64,000 nucleotides of DNA from Capsicum annuum (taxonomy: Eukaryota; Streptophyta; Magnoliopsida; Solanales; Solanaceae). The DNA lies in NCBI RefSeq assembly GCF_002878395.1, contig NC_061120.1, positions 117,023,519-117,087,518 of the forward strand. Reading direction: 5' to 3'. Positions 33,346 to 46,161 of this stretch are shown in pieces. A model generated the notes under the pieces. That model was given only the letters and a program-made list of their open reading frames with translations, was not told the DNA's origin and searched no databases. A program made the translations under genes and the position numbers. The stretch's first letter is position 1. Each line of letters starts with the position of its first letter.

Positions 33346-34197
33346 TTTCTAATGTTGTGGTGCATAAGTCACCTTGATGATGTTGGGAGTTTTGAGTCCC
33401 ATATAAAAGTATATATAGTTATGGATATTCTCTGGTTTGTATGGATATACGCATCGGGGCCCTTTTATCTAGGGGAGGGATGAGCCCATATAGCCCGAGT
33501 GTTAGTTGTTCTATGATGGTGATGTTACATAACCCAAGTTAATGGTTTTAAGAATCATGCTAATTCCATTTCTTAACCCGACATGATATACTTATATATA
33601 TGTATATGAAGATATATACATGGATTACATTGGTTGTGTGTAGTGGTTGATTGGTTTTGAACTATTGGCACTACTTTATCCTTATCCTTGAGTTACATGA
33701 TAGTGCTCCAACCACTCACCATCTCCGAACACAATGATACCACATAACATAGGGGTTGGAACTGCGTCTTTTTCTTTTCCTATACAATAACCAGGTGCTC
33801 GAGCGGTTCGTGTGTTGACATTAAAGTGGTGAGCTTTCATACTTAGAAAGGCATACATTTTATAGTATTTCTATCCTATTCTATATACTTGTTTAGACTT
33901 GGTAGTTGGTAATTATCTGGGGCATGTAACGACATATTATAAACATAGGATTGGTAGAGGCTTTGCGAATGACTGTGGATTTGGGTATGTTGATTAGTAT
34001 GATGATGTAAATAAAAAGTTTAGACATTTTCAAAGTTATGATTATTAGTATTGTTTCTGCTATCTTGATATATGGTCGAGTTTATTTCACACTTGTGGAT
34101 TGATGTGATGGTTAGGTTGGGCTGGCGGGGTGATCTCCAGTCTATGCAAGGCTTGAGATACCCATACGATAAGGCCCAATTTTGGGTCATGTCAAGT

Positions 34198-34209
34198 TGG
34201 GATCAGAGC
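34198..34209 (+). other. Primer binding site, tRNA-iMet type (element B)
   Basis: TGGGATCAGAGC, one change from TGGTATCAGAGC. Confidence 0.75.
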
Positions 34210-34439
34210 CTAGGTTCATGGTCAGTTGGGACTCCACAAAGCCGTGTCAAGTAGAGTCTCTTTTACGAGTGTGTAGCGCGCTACACTTATAAAATAGGGG
34301 CTATGAGACATTTAGTAATATTTCTCTTTCTTGTGATTCTACCTTGAACTATAGAGTCTAAGGTTTTGGATTTCTCTAATTTCTACCTTCTCATGTTTTA
34401 GATCATACATCTAAGAGGATTTGACATTCAAGCAAACTC

Positions 34440-34920
34440 TTCTATCCCGACAAAGGGCAATATGGACAAAGCTCGTCCAACTTCTAGGGTTCGAACTTGG
34501 TCAAGGGTCATGGCATCTGATTGTCCTTGTTGGATTCCACCTGCTCCCACTAACTCTACTTTGGTAGTGACACTCCTCCTCAGTCACCTCAAGAGGAAAC
34601 TACTAATGTTGGGTTCCGTTGCCCTATTGTTCTGTTGACTCATGTTAGTGGTAAGTGGTCTAAGAGAAAGCATTGGGTGGGTTCTAACATCCTTTCCGCA
34701 GTTAGTGCTCTTTACCAGGAGCCATCTGGAGATAGACATTCTTAGAGCGATAGATCTTCTAGAGAACAAAGCACCCAGTTGGGCCTAATTAGCACAGACT
34801 TACCCTCTATGTAGATTTTGTGGTAAAAATCATCGTGGTCAGTGTGAGAAGGGGAGGAATAGGTATTTAATGGTGGTCAATTGGGTCACATGCAATGGGA
34901 GTATGCCATAATAATTGTCG
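34440..34920 (+). pseudogene. Element B gag remnant
   Basis: Only the C-terminal zinc-knuckle part is clear: YPLCRFCGKNHRGQCEKG, matching the first Tekay knuckle (CxxCGKNHxGxC in A). A second, frameshifted one follows (WWSIGSHAMGVC, leading Cys lost). Upstream sequence has stops in all frames. It lies where gag is expected after the primer site. Confidence 0.65.
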
Positions 34921-35199
34921 CTTGGACAAATAGGGTACCGGTTGCCACTTCTCTAGAACTTACACCTAGGGGTGCTGCTTCTAGCTCTAACATTGGTTGG
35001 GACCATCTCAATTCTCTATCCCTCGAAGCTCAAGGCACCTTATGATGTTGATGTAGGTATGCTGAAATTCTTTTTCCATGATGAGTATACTTTACTTGGT
35101 ATAGGGTCCCCCCTCTTATTTGACCCCATCTAAGATTTTGTAATTTAAACTTGGCCCCAAGGATTAATTTGGCCTTGTTTTTTTGTTTCTACCCCGATA

Positions 35200-35560
35200 A
35201 GCAACTCTGTGGTTGTAAGGAGTCTATAAGGGGTGTGTGGTAGTTGTTTGTAAAGAAGAAACTCTTGTTGATATAATAGAGTTAGATATAGTTAATGTTG
35301 ATGTCATTTCGGGAATGGATCGCTTGCACTCGTGCGATGCTTCCTTAGATTGTTGGACCATAAGGTTGTCTTTAGGTACCTTAGTGAGTCAGATGCTGGA
35401 ATGGGAGGATGGTTCCCTAGTTCCTAAGGGAAAGGTTACATCATATCTTAATACTCGGAGGTTGATCTTCAAAGGGAGGGGAGGGGTCTCTTAGATGAAG
35501 GTTTCATTCACTTTCATGTTTCTCCATGGGATACCTTTTCAGTAGTGTAGGGTGGTTGAT
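35200..35560 (+). pseudogene. Element B protease domain and start of RT
   Basis: DIIELDIVNVDVISGMDRLH then SCDASLDCWTIRLSL corresponds to the second half of the Tekay protease (compare VELEMTDFDVILGMDWLHSC in A), followed by VPKGKVTSYLNTRRLIFKG. The D-P-G-type active site is not readable. Shortly after comes LLDEGFIHFHVSPWD, the start of RT ([15 protein letters not shown] in A), and then the match stops. An 85-codon open frame (35237-35494) covers the protease part. Confidence 0.75.
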
Positions 35561-36560
35561 AGATGTCAGGTTTGAATCTAGGTGTTGATTTATATGAAGA
35601 GAGCATGTTAGCTCGGGGATAATAATGTAAAAGTTGTGGAGGTAGATTGGTTGGATGTTTGAGGTTTAGGTATATGAGGACTAAGCATTCCTAGTAGTCA
35701 TCCTGGGTAATACCCTTAGAGCAGAGTGTTGTGCTTATAGGTAAAGTGAGTCGAAGGTCGAGGGTTAATCTTAAATTTTCTTCTAGTGGTGGACTTCAAG
35801 GGAAGGTCGGGGTGCATTTTATCCTATTCTAATGATTCTCTCCTATCTTAGTTAAGAGAGCACTCTACTAGTGTTGTATGCATTCTAATAGCGCTTATGC
35901 CTAAGGTTCGCATAATGCATACATAATGTTCCCCAGATATGAGTCTTGACCTTACATTGCATTACCTAAAGTATGTACGGTGGTATGTCTTTCGATGTCC
36001 AGTTCTAAGGACTCCTCCTATGGTATGTTGTATCAGGATGAGTTTCATTTATGACCTAGGTGGTTGGTATGAAGCACTTTGTACCCATGGTGCCGTGTCT
36101 ATTTTTGGGGGTCTTGCCTTGGGTAGTATAAATGGTTCCTGTGCTTTAGTTCCTTAATGGCCCTTCTTATATTAGAGTGGTAGTGGCCTTGGAGGTATGG
36201 TGATATTTTGAAATGAGAGGGAGTAGAAGTCGTAAGTGGGGGATACTCTGGGGTGACTACTGGAACTAAGATTATGGAAAAAGAAGGGAAGTGTAAGGTA
36301 AGGTTTTTGTCAAGAGAAATGATTAAGATAGGTGTAGATGGTGAAAATTCTTGGTGAAAGTGGTAAGGGTTGCTTAATCTTTGGAAGGGTAGATTATACC
36401 ATTGATGTAGGAGAGGTAAGCTTGAATTTTATGATTAATGGGTATATCAAAATGCGGGGTTGGGAACTTAAGAAGCTCGGTGAGGCATGATGCTTGGCTA
36501 AGGTAATGGAAGCAGAGTGGTATTTTAAGTGGGTGTAAGAAGTACATCCCAGTGGCTTAG
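35561..36560. other. Element B internal DNA, unreadable
   Basis: Expected to hold RT, RNase H and integrase, but only about 1 kb is present and no motif could be read on either strand. A large deletion plus decay is the likely reason. Confidence 0.45.
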
Positions 36561-36659
36561 GTTAATTCCTCCTTCTTTGGATAAGCTTGAAGGTGGAAGT
36601 GATGTATGGTTAGATGCAAGCTTTCATAGTGATGTGTCTCTAGGAAGTTCTAATATTGA

Positions 36660-36738
36660 ATCGGGCTTACTCTCTAGCATGAGTTCCACTCTTCCAGTAT
36701 CCCTTGTGTGTGTTCAGAAGGCATATAGGTGATCCTTT
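36660..36738 (+). pseudogene. Element B integrase C-terminal piece
   Basis: LPVSLVCVQKAYR corresponds to the HPVFHVSxLKK-type stretch before the chromodomain. It ends at the 5-bp target site of C and resumes at 46162. Confidence 0.5.
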
Positions 36739-39427
36739 TGTAACGACCCAAAATCGCCTCCCGGGATGTCACACAGTGCTTAAGGCTACAAGTAGCCTCA
36801 AGCTAACCCTTTGAGCCTATTTCTACTAATAACACTCATTTCAAGATAAAATAATTCAAACACTAGCATAGTCATATCATATGAAAGGAAATACGGAGAA
36901 AATGTTCGGTCCAAATGACCAAGCAATACTGGAAACCTCAAAACAACCACAATCTGATAACTAGTATGACAAAGACTCTACTAATCCATGAACTAGAGAG
37001 TCGTTGGGACAGGTCCCTAACTGACTTAAAATGAACTGAAAGTAAAAACATAGTAGGTCCTCGAATCATGAGGACTCACCACTGTAAGAATGTAGATAGA
37101 GGTACTCAAAAGTAACTGACACCTGAACCTACATTATAAGATAATGTAGCACATAGACGAATATGTGGATCAGCACTTGGAAATGTACTGAGTATGTGGG
37201 GGTGCATGCATTTATATAAAACAACATCAATACTCTTTAATCAAATCATGCATGTAATAAGTAATGACTTACATGGCTTGAATAAGTATAAAATGTAAAG
37301 CTCATGAATCATGTAGAATGGAGCATGTAACACAAATCTCATGAATCATCATAGTTTAGCTTTGAAATCGATAATCTTTTCTTGTTCTCATTACCCATAG
37401 GCTAAAGAAAACTTTAAACAATACTTTCAGCTCATTCATATGTTTCATGGAGAGTAAAACTTCTTTAATGCTCAAGAACTCATAACTCTTTTGAACTCAA
37501 GTACTTGGAATTCGGAATCATATAACTTTGAAACATACTTGAAGGCATTTCATTCACTTTACAAAAATATCTCGTTTCAAGCTTTAGGGAAAAATTCTTA
37601 TATCAAGGGAAAATACTTTAGTCTTAGGGAGCAAATCTACAACTTTACTATTAGGAAAATAACTTGTATAAAGGGAGGTTCTCTTAAATGACGTAAACCA
37701 TGCGAGCTACATGGAGTCCAACATTTTGTGATCCTAAGAAAGAGATCCCACGTTGGGGAGGAGCGTCATACTCTTGTCAGGGAGTATAACCTTAATTCAG
37801 TGATCACTTATCTCGGCCTTGAGCCCAATATCTCAGTCTTAGGCCCAAAATTCAAACCTACGGTGGCATGTAGTTTTGGGGTGAGAAGCCATAGTAACTT
37901 ACCCAACTCGGTGCTAAATACTGCTCCCTTTAGTTTATCTCGTCCATCTCATCGAAATCCATTTTAAAATAATCTCATGGTTCATCAAGAACCCAATAAT
38001 CAAATCTATAATCTCATGTAGTTGAGTGGATTTCAAAACTCAATGACCATTAGGTCAAAAAATTTCTTAATAATCTCAGAATACTCAAATCATGGGTGCT
38101 TATAACACAATAGTTCATAAAATCTCAAGTCTCAAGTAGGGCTTAGTAACCCATAATTCAATCTCAAGTTAAAACTCATCAAAAGCATGATAGATAGCAT
38201 TTAGATTCATAACTCATGTCGAAATCTGGAAATTTCAGCTATTTGTCTCAAAATCTCAACATAATCATATACTTCAATATCTCAAACATTTCAACTATTA
38301 ACTTCTCAAGGATTAAAATCACGGGGTATAGACCCAGCCGCAATTTCTCAAGAAAATATGTAAAAATCATGCCATTAGACTCTCAATTCAAGGGAAACAT
38401 CAAAATATTGTAACCAATAACAATGGGTGAAAAACCCAATTCAATTTCATGTAAAATCTCATAAATTGTAGAGAATTATAGTTTAAATAAGCCTTTGGGC
38501 ACAAGGGTGAAAGGATTACCCTTGTTCAAAACCCCACATACCTTAGATTATGAATTTGGATGAACAAGCTTGCTCTAAACTCTTCTTCTAACTCTTAAGA
38601 GAGAGTTCTTGCAACCTTTGAACTTAGGGAACTCAAATCTCAACACAATTTGTTGAATCCATGGTGAGTTCTTGGATTTCTTGGAGAAGCGTTTTAGATT
38701 TGCTTTTGAGGAAGAAACCCTAGCCTTTGGATATTCTGGGAGATAATGAGGCTATCAAGTTTATTTGGAATATATCTGAGGGTTAATAGGGAAAGGACCC
38801 AAATGCCTCTTTTAAAAAGGACTTAAAAATACTGAACGGGGGTTGCGATGGTCGAAGCGATAGTCCGTCGCTAGCCTAACAGCCCATCGGGTTATCCATC
38901 ACAGCTGGTAAAAAAAAGAACATACTGTCTCGGTATGACGGTTGAAGAAACGGTCCTTCGCCTAGCCTAATGGTCTGTCGAATCGTCTGTCGCACATTAG
39001 CCAAGATAGGGCCACACTGCCTGAGCGCGACGGTCCTAACGATGGTCCATCGCAGCCTTGATTTTTCGTCATTTTGGCCATCACACTTGGGCCAGAAAAG
39101 GGAGTTACTACTTTGGTTGCGACGGGCCGAGCGACAGTCCATCGCAGACTCAACAGTCTATCGGATCGTCTATCGCACCTGGGCAGTTTGACAACTCTTT
39201 ATAAAACAATCATTACTTCTCACCCCAATACCGGATTTAGATGAAATTGGTATCGTTAAAAATCTAATTCCATTCTCTACATGACAAAAGTCAAATTTAA
39301 GAAAATTCTATATGGTTTAAACACCAATCACTTGGGAAGTCACTTCTCAATCTTTTAGGGCCGGAATCACACTTTGTTTGACACACTCTAAGGCTCAGAC
39401 TATTAGGAAAATTTGCGGGGTCTTACA
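36739..39427 (-). repeat. Element C 3' LTR (2689 bp)
   Basis: TGTAACGACCC ... GGGTCTTACA on the plus strand. Minus-sense order is LTR start, GTCG array (39185-38840), TATAACCCTC, leader with AGGGTTTCTTCCTC. Confidence 0.88.
38840..39185. repeat. CGACGGTCC U3 array (element C, 3' LTR)
   Basis: About four units of 80-90 bp such as GTTGCGACGGGCCGAGCGAC followed by AGTCCATCGCAGACTC and ATCGGATCGTC-type sequence. The half-sites GACGGTCC and GGTCCGTCG read as inverted repeats. Many CG sites are changed to TG or CA. Confidence 0.75.
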
Positions 39428-39620
39428 ATATCTCCCTCTTTGAAACATTCATCCTTGAATTTCGCTAGTTAAACTAGGAACACAGGAAAAACAGAGTACA
39501 CATAGCTGAAGCAATTTGCTAAACGGCTCAAAATCTCTCAAAACTCTTGAATACCTCAGGAATTACAAGAACTCAAGCAAGAATAGATACATAGTTGAAC
39601 TTTAGATAAGAAGGGCTGAA

Positions 39621-41000
39621 TTAAGGAAGAACAATACCTTCAGATCTATCTAAACTCACGGAAAAAAGGTGCGGGTACTTAGCTCGCATATCTGCTTCTG
39701 CCTCCCAAGTAGTGCCCTCAACTGACCGGTTCTGCCACAATTCTTTGACCAAAGGAACCTCTTTGTTCCTCAGTCTATGGATCTGAAAATCTAGGATCTC
39801 AATAAGAATCTCATCGAAAGAAAGACTGTTCTTAATATCAGTACTCTCTGAGGGATCTACAACAACAGAATCACCAATATGCTTTTTAAGCATGGAGACA
39901 TGAAAAAGAGGATGAACAGCTAACAACTCTGTGGGAAACTCAACCTCATAGGCTACTTTACCAACATGGCTCAAGACTCTATACGGGCTAACATAATGGG
40001 GACTAAGCTTTCCCTTTTTACCAAACCTCTTCACCCCTTTCATGGGTGAAATCTTCAAGTATACCAAATCACCCACGTCAAACTCAAGATCTCTTCTCCT
40101 CACATTGGCATAAAACTTTTGACGACTCTGGGCGGTCTTAAACCACTCTCTAATCAACTTAACTTTCTCCACAGCTTCAAACACTGCATCAGGCCTAGTC
40201 ACGGCAGCTTCACCCACTTCAAATCAACCTATGGGTGATCTACATCTCCTACCTTACTTGTACTCAAATGGTGCCATCCCGATGCTAGCATGGTAACTAT
40301 TGTTCTAGGCAAACTCTGTCAATGGCAAATGCTCATCCCAACTACCTTTGAAATCAAGAGCACATGCCCTCAATATATCTTCCAAGATCTGAATGGTCCT
40401 CTTAGCCTGACCATCTATTTGTGGATGAAAAGTAGAACTCAAAAGGACTGGGTACCAAGACCCTGCTGGAACACCCTCCAAAGCTGAGAAGTAAATTGAG
40501 TGCCCCTAACTAAAATGATAGATGAGAGAAATCCATGCGGCCTGACTAACTCTCAGATATATAATCTAGCATAATCCTCACCTGTATAGGATGTATGCAT
40601 GGGCAAGAAATACGTGGACTTAGTCAGCCTGTCTATAACAACCTAAATAGAATAATGATGACGACACGAAAGAGGCAACCCAGTTACGAAGTCCATATTC
40701 ACCACCTCCCACTTTCAAGTAGGTATACCAAACTCTTGCATCACACCACCAGGTCTTTGGTGCTCTACCTTAGCTTATTGACACATTGCACACTTTGCTA
40801 TGAAATCGGCTATATCCTTCTTCATACTATTCCACCAATAGATCTCCCGCAAGTCACGGTACATCTTGGTAGCGCTGGGATGAATAAAATACCGTGCACC
40901 ATGTACTTTTTCCATAATCCTCTATCTTAGATCATCAACACACGAAACACACAATCTACCCCGTAGTATCAACACGCTATCTCCCCCTTGGGAGAAAACC
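39621..41000 (-). pseudogene. Element C integrase with chromodomain, broken
   Basis: Minus strand: an HHCC-type region (about 40800), VNMDFVT with the first Asp, LSSIILVRGTQFTS where the second catalytic Asp is Val, and IQILEDILRAC with the Glu. After a stop near 40220 a 198-codon open frame runs to the end: RRDLEFDVGDLVYLKISPMK, KLSPHYVSPYRVLSHVGKVA and a chromodomain (RLRNKEVPLVKELWQNRSVE, TTWEAEADMRAKYPHLFSVS). The Val substitution would abolish strand transfer. Confidence 0.85.
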
Positions 41001-41690
41001 TCAACCTTTTGGTCCTTAACTAACTCTTTCAGTCAGACCAAACTAAGATCTCTATTTTACTTCTCCTTTACTTCTGAAAATAAAGAGGATTCGGAACTAC
41101 TCCGCACCAAAGTACTTCCCTTAGCTGAATCAAACAACCTAACACCCAATCTAGCTAAATAATGCACATCACAAGCTAACTCTTTCTTACCTTTCTCTAC
41201 ATAGGCAATACTATCCATAGACAACCTGCTAAGGGCATCCGCCATTACATTGGCCTTGCCCGGGTGATACAACACACTCATATCATAGTCTTTTAACAGC
41301 TCTAACCGCCTCCTCTACCTAAGATTTAACTCCCTCTGAGTAAAAACATACTGCAGGCTCTTATGATCAGTAAAAACATCAATATGGACACCATAAAGAT
41401 AATGTCTCCAAATTTTCAAAGCAAAGACCATAATAGCTAATTCAAGTTCATGTGTTGAGTAATTCTTCTCATGTGGCTTCAACTGCCTAGAGGCATAGGC
41501 TATAACCTTACCTATTTGCATAAACACACAACCCAAGTCAACTCTATAGGCATCACAATACACCATAAAACCATATGTACCATCAGGCAAAGCCAACATA
41601 GGGGCTGAAGTAAGTCGAGTGTTCAACTTCTGAAAACTCTTCTCACAGGAATCTGACCACTGGAACTTAACTTTCTTTTAAGTCAACCGG
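41001..41690 (-). pseudogene. Element C RNase H domain
   Basis: [20 protein letters not shown] (first Asp), [40 protein letters not shown] (Glu in the HELE stretch), [20 protein letters not shown] (second Asp), a stop near 41314, and [20 protein letters not shown]. Intact across the first 103 codons, unlike family A where a stop splits the same domain. Confidence 0.82.
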
Positions 41691-42684
41691 GTCATGGGAG
41701 ATGTAATAGAAGAGAAACCTTTAACAAAACGACAGTAGTAGCCCACTAGACCCAAGAAACTTCTAATGTCAGATGGAGAGATATGTCTAGGCCAATTTCA
41801 TACAGCTTCTGTATTTTGGGGATCAACTCTAATACCTTCAGCTAAAATAATATGAGCTAGAAAGGCTACAGACCTTAGCCAATATTTACACTTACTAAAT
41901 TTGGCAAATAACTGGTGATCTCTAAGAGTTTGCAAGAAAATTTTAATGCGATCTGCATGATCATACTCACTGCAGCAGTAGGCAATGATGTCATCTATGA
42001 ACACTATAACAAACATATCAAGATGTTGCTTAAACACTCGATTCATGAGGTCCATAAAAGCTATTAGGGCATTGGTTAACTCAAAAGACATTACTAGAAA
42101 CTCAAAGTGACCATAGTGGGTTCGGAAGGCTGTCTTTGGAAATTATATTCCCTCACTTTAAGTTGATGATAGCTGAATCTAAGATCGATCTTAGAGAAAT
42201 AACTTGCACCTTGCAACTGATCAAACAGGTCATCAATTCTTGAAAGAGGATACTTGTTTTTGACTATGACCTTGTTAAGCTGACGATAGTCAATACACAT
42301 ACGGAAAGAGCCGTCTTTCTTTCACACGAATAAGATAGGTGCGCCCTAAGAAGAAATACTGGGCCTAATAAAATCTTTGTCTAAAAGATCTTTGAGTTTC
42401 TCTTTCAACTCTTTAAGCTCTGAAGGTGCCATACGGTATGGCAGAATAGAAATAGGTAAAGTATCAGGAAGAAGGTCAATCCTGAATTCTCTCTCTCTAT
42501 TAGGAGGTACCCCTGGGAGATCTTCCAGAAAAACATCTGGAAACTCATTAACAATATCGACTGACTGAATAGTAAGTGCCTCAGACTTAGTGTCTTTGAC
42601 TCTAACTAGGTGATAGATACAACCCTTGGATATTAGCTTTTTAGCTTTAAGATGGGAGATAAAATGACTCTTGTGAGATACCAA
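41691..42684 (-). pseudogene. Element C reverse transcriptase, broken
   Basis: Starts with IVNEFPDVFLEDLPGVPPNR, DLLPDTLPISILPYRMAPSE and LLDKDFIRPSISS, a break near 42340, [39 protein letters not shown], a frameshift near 42094, [20 protein letters not shown] and [13 protein letters not shown] with the catalytic FIDD. The thumb begins [20 protein letters not shown]. Several stops follow before RNase H. Confidence 0.85.
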
Positions 42685-42696
42685 ACTCCTGAACCA

Positions 42697-42999
42697 CTAA
42701 AAAACTGGCTCATCAGGGAACTGAAACTTGACCACACGGGTACGACAGTCTATAGATGCATAACAAGAATGAAGCCAATCCATACCCAGAATAAGGTCAA
42801 AATCCACCATGTGTAACTCTATCAAATCCACAAGTATGAATCTATGAAGAACAGTAACAGGACAATCTATATACACTTGTTTAGGATCAAGAATCCTTTT
42901 GGGACTCATTTTAAAATTCACAACCATAAGTGGGGTCATATAGGAGAGACTTGACTCGGGGTCCAACAACACATAAACATAAAAAAAGATGCGGAGCAT
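42697..42999 (-). pseudogene. Element C protease with altered active site
   Basis: VLLDPESSLSYMTPLMVVNF, then LVDLIELHMVDFDLILGMDW and LHSCYASIDCRTRVVKFQFP. Compared with the D-P-G box of family A, the Gly is Glu (D-P-E-S-S), incompatible with retropepsin catalysis. The frame is otherwise open for 100 codons. Confidence 0.8.
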
Positions 43000-43079
43000 A
43001 CCAGTAACAACATCGAAAGAGTGATCCTGCTCCTGATGGAATGGTAAGGTATAGAATCTATTCTAGCACTGACTGCCAG

Positions 43080-44230
43080 TAGTGCTAGATGAAGCACCCT
43101 GAGCAGGGGCAGGATGGGGTACAGGAGCTGGTGCACTAGTAGCCTATGCCTAAGGTCGGGCATCTCTGTTCCCTTATCTAGAATGAGGACAATCTCTAAG
43201 TTTGTGGCCCTACTTTCCATAACCAAAAAAACCCCTCATATCTACGAAACACTCACCGGAATGATCCCTACCATACTTAGCACAAGGAGGATAATGGGGC
43301 CTGTTTCTAACACTGTTCTGTGACCTAGACATAAATGATATGCCTCTTTGCTCCTTCCTACTTTTAGGTGTGGGAGAACTAGCTGATAAAGGCGCTGGGA
43401 TAGCAGACGCCTCTGAAACTAAGGACGGTTCCCTCTATGGAACCTAGGTTGGCTATACTCATGCTGCTCAGATCTAGCCCTCTTGTTACCCCTCACTCAA
43501 TCTCTCTCTCTTCTCTTATCCACCTCTATCTGCTGGGCATACTTCATCCACCTAGAAAGATCCATATCTCTATGCAGTATTGTAGTCCAACACTCCTTCA
43601 GTACTAACCTAGAAACACTGGTCATAAACTTGCTCATACTATCCAGGGTGTCAGAAATCAAATCAGGAGTATACTTCGCCAACTGATTGAATTTTAGGAA
43701 GTATTCCTTAACAGTCATAGAGACCTGTCTCAAGTTCATAAACTCCTCAATCTTTGCTTCCCTTATCTCAAGTAGAAAAAAATTGTCCAAGAATGCATCT
43801 TGGAACACCTGCTAAGTCATAGGAGTAGCAACCTCACCTCTACCATTCCTCCATGATATAACCTAATCATAAGCTATGTCCTTCAACCTGTAAGATACCA
43901 ACTCAACACTGTCTTCCTCAGAAACATGCATCACTTGCGTGATCTTTCTCACCTCCTCAAGGTACAACTGTAGGTCCTCACCTGCCTTGGACCCATAAAA
44001 CCCTGGTGGATTCATTTGCATAAAATCATGAATACTAGCCATAGCTATATCCCCTCTCTACTGATTAGAAACTACGGCCTGTTATTGTCCTGAACATTGG
44101 CGATGACTGCTTGGGCTAACACCTGAAAAGCTACCCAAAACTCGACATGATACACAGTCTTATTCAAAGGATCAATAGGTAGGGGTTGCTCATCATCGTT
44201 CCTACGGGCATTCGCTCTTCGAAGAGGCAT
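43080..44230 (-). pseudogene. Element C gag, broken
   Basis: Opens MPLRRANARRNDDEQPLPID at 44230; capsid parts are readable across stops (the 103-codon frame 43808-43497 has LRQVSMTVKEYFLKFNQLAK and MSKFMTSVSR). Near 43270-43200 two degenerate knuckles are seen: CAKYGRDHSGEC, with its second Cys changed to Tyr, and FFGYGK(stop)GHKLRDCP with both leading Cys lost. Gag cannot be made as one protein. Confidence 0.8.
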
Positions 44231-44421
44231 TTTCTAAAATAGAAAAGCATGAATTATTATATGAGAGGGATAACTATAAGCATGATAAAATCTAAAAGAA
44301 AGAAATAACTTTTCCTAAAATATTTTGTAGCCTCTTTCTAATAGATATGATGCTACACACCGATGGTTAAGACTTTACTCAACGTGGATTGTTAGACTCC
44401 CTAGGACTCATTTAAAACCTT

Positions 44422-44435
44422 AGGCTTTGATACCA
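44422..44435 (-). other. Primer binding site, tRNA-iMet type (element C), mutated
   Basis: TGGTATCAAAGCC on the minus strand, one G-to-A change. Confidence 0.8.
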
Positions 44436-44439
44436 TATT

Positions 44440-46161
44440 TGTAACAACCCAAAATCACCTCTCGGGATGTCACACGGTGCTTAAGGCTACAAGTAGCCTA
44501 AGCTAACCCATTGATCCCATTTCTACTAATAACACTCATTTCAAGATAAAATATTTCAAATACTAGCATAGTCATATCATATGAAAGGAAATACGAAGAA
44601 AATGCTTAGTCCAAATGACCAAGCAATTCCAGAAACCTCAAACATACGGTGGCATGTAGTTCTGCGGTAAGAAACCATAGTAACTTACCCAACTCGGTGC
44701 TAAATACTACTCCCTTTAGTTTATCTCGCTCATCTCATAGAAATCCACTTTAAAATAATCTCACGGTTTATCAAGAACCCAATAATCAAATTTGTAATCT
44801 CATATAGTAGAGTGGATTTCAAAACTCAATGACCATTAGGTCAAAATTTTTCTCAATAATATCAGAATACTTAAATCATGGGTGCTTATAGCACAATAGT
44901 TCATAAAATCTCAAGTCTTAAGTAGGGCTTAGTGACCCATAATTCAATCTCAAGTTAAAACGTATCAAAAGCATGGCAGATAGTATTTAGATTCATAACC
45001 CATGTAGAAATCTGGAAATTTCAGCAATTTGTCTCAAAATCTCAACATACTAATATACTTAAATATCTTAAACATTTCAACTATTAACTTCTGAAGGATT
45101 AAAATCATGGGGTATAGACCCAGCTACAATTTCTCAAGAAAACATGTAAAAATCATGCCATTAGACTCTTAATTCAAGGAAAACATCAAAAGCTTGCAAC
45201 CAATAACAATGGGTGAAAAACTCCAATTTAATTTCATGTAAAATCTCATAAATTACAGAGAATTGTAGTTTAAATAAGCCTTTGGACATAAGGGGTGAAA
45301 GGATTACCCTTGTTCAAAACCCCACATACCTTAGATTATGAATTTGGATGAATTATCTTGGTCTAAACTCTTCTTCTTACACTTAAGAGAGAGTTCTTGC
45401 AACCTTTGAACTTGAGAAACTCAAATCTTAACTCAATTTGTAGAATCCATGGTAAGTTCTTGGATTTCTTGGAAAAGGGTTTTAGATTTGCTCTTGAGGG
45501 AGAAACCCTAACCTTTGGATATTTTAGGAGATAATAAGGCTATCAAGTTTGTTTGGAATATGTCTGAGGGTTAAAAAGGAAAAGACCCAAAAGCCCCTTT
45601 TAAAAAAGACGTAAAATACTGAACGGGGGATGCGAAAGTCGAAGCGATGGTCTGTTACTAGTCTGACAGGCCGTCGGGTCATCCATCACACGCTGGTCAG
45701 AAAAAAAACATACTACCTTAGTGTGGCAGTTGAAGCAACGGTCCATCACTCAGCCTTACGGTCCGTCGAATTATCCATTGCACATTAGCCAGGATGAGGC
45801 CACACTGCCTGAGCATGATGGTCCCAATGATGGTTCGTCGCAGCCTTGACGGTCTGTCATTTTGGCCATCGCACTTGGGGAAGAAAAGGAAGTTACTGCC
45901 TTAGTTACGATGGGCCAAGCGACGGTCCATCGCAGACTCGACGGTCCATCGGATCATTCGTCGCACGTGGGCGATTTCGACAACTCTCAGTAAAACGATC
46001 ATAACTTCTCTACATGCCAAAAAGTCAAATTTTATAAAATTCTATATCGTTTAAATACCAATCACTTGGGAAGTTACTTCTTAATCTTTTAGGGCTAGAA
46101 TTACACTTTGCTTGACACGCTCTAAGGCTCATACTACGAGGGAACTTTGCCGGGTCTTACA
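44440..46161 (-). repeat. Element C 5' LTR (1722 bp, internally deleted)
   Basis: Same ends as the 3' LTR. At 44643 ACCTCAAA joins ACATACGGTGG, skipping what corresponds to about 36947-37857 in the other LTR. A CAAA(C) microhomology lies at both deletion edges. The CGACGGTCC array is present at 45620-45965. Confidence 0.85.
45620..45965. repeat. CGACGGTCC U3 array (element C, 5' LTR)
   Basis: Collinear with 38840-39185; some units keep more CG sites, for example GCGACGGTCCATCGCAGACT followed by CGACGGTCCATCGG. Confidence 0.75.

Larger units (their letters stand above)
31404..34194 (+). repeat. Element B 5' LTR (2791 bp)
   Basis: Starts TGAAACACC and ends CATGTCA, 3 bases before the primer site. 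Contains a U3 TACGA block, promoter, leader AGGGTTTGAAGAGGGTTC, and a tandem GGTTCAAGTCC block further downstream. Confidence 0.78.
36739..46161 (-). mobile_element. Complete Del/Tekay element C
   Basis: Flanked by a perfect 5-bp duplication CCTTT (36734-36738 and 46162-46166). LTRs 36739-39427 and 44440-46161. Minus-strand order: primer site, gag, protease, RT, RNase H, integrase, chromodomain, polypurine tract (GAGGGAGATAT at 39428-39440). All domains are present but carry stops, frameshifts and some catalytic changes. The 5' LTR lacks about 0.9 kb relative to the 3' LTR. Inserted in element B, opposite orientation. Confidence 0.9.

Noticed and set aside
34584..34769. 61-codon minus-strand ORF in element B
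   Set aside because: Antisense to the gag remnant region with zinc knuckles on the plus strand; no domain of its own.
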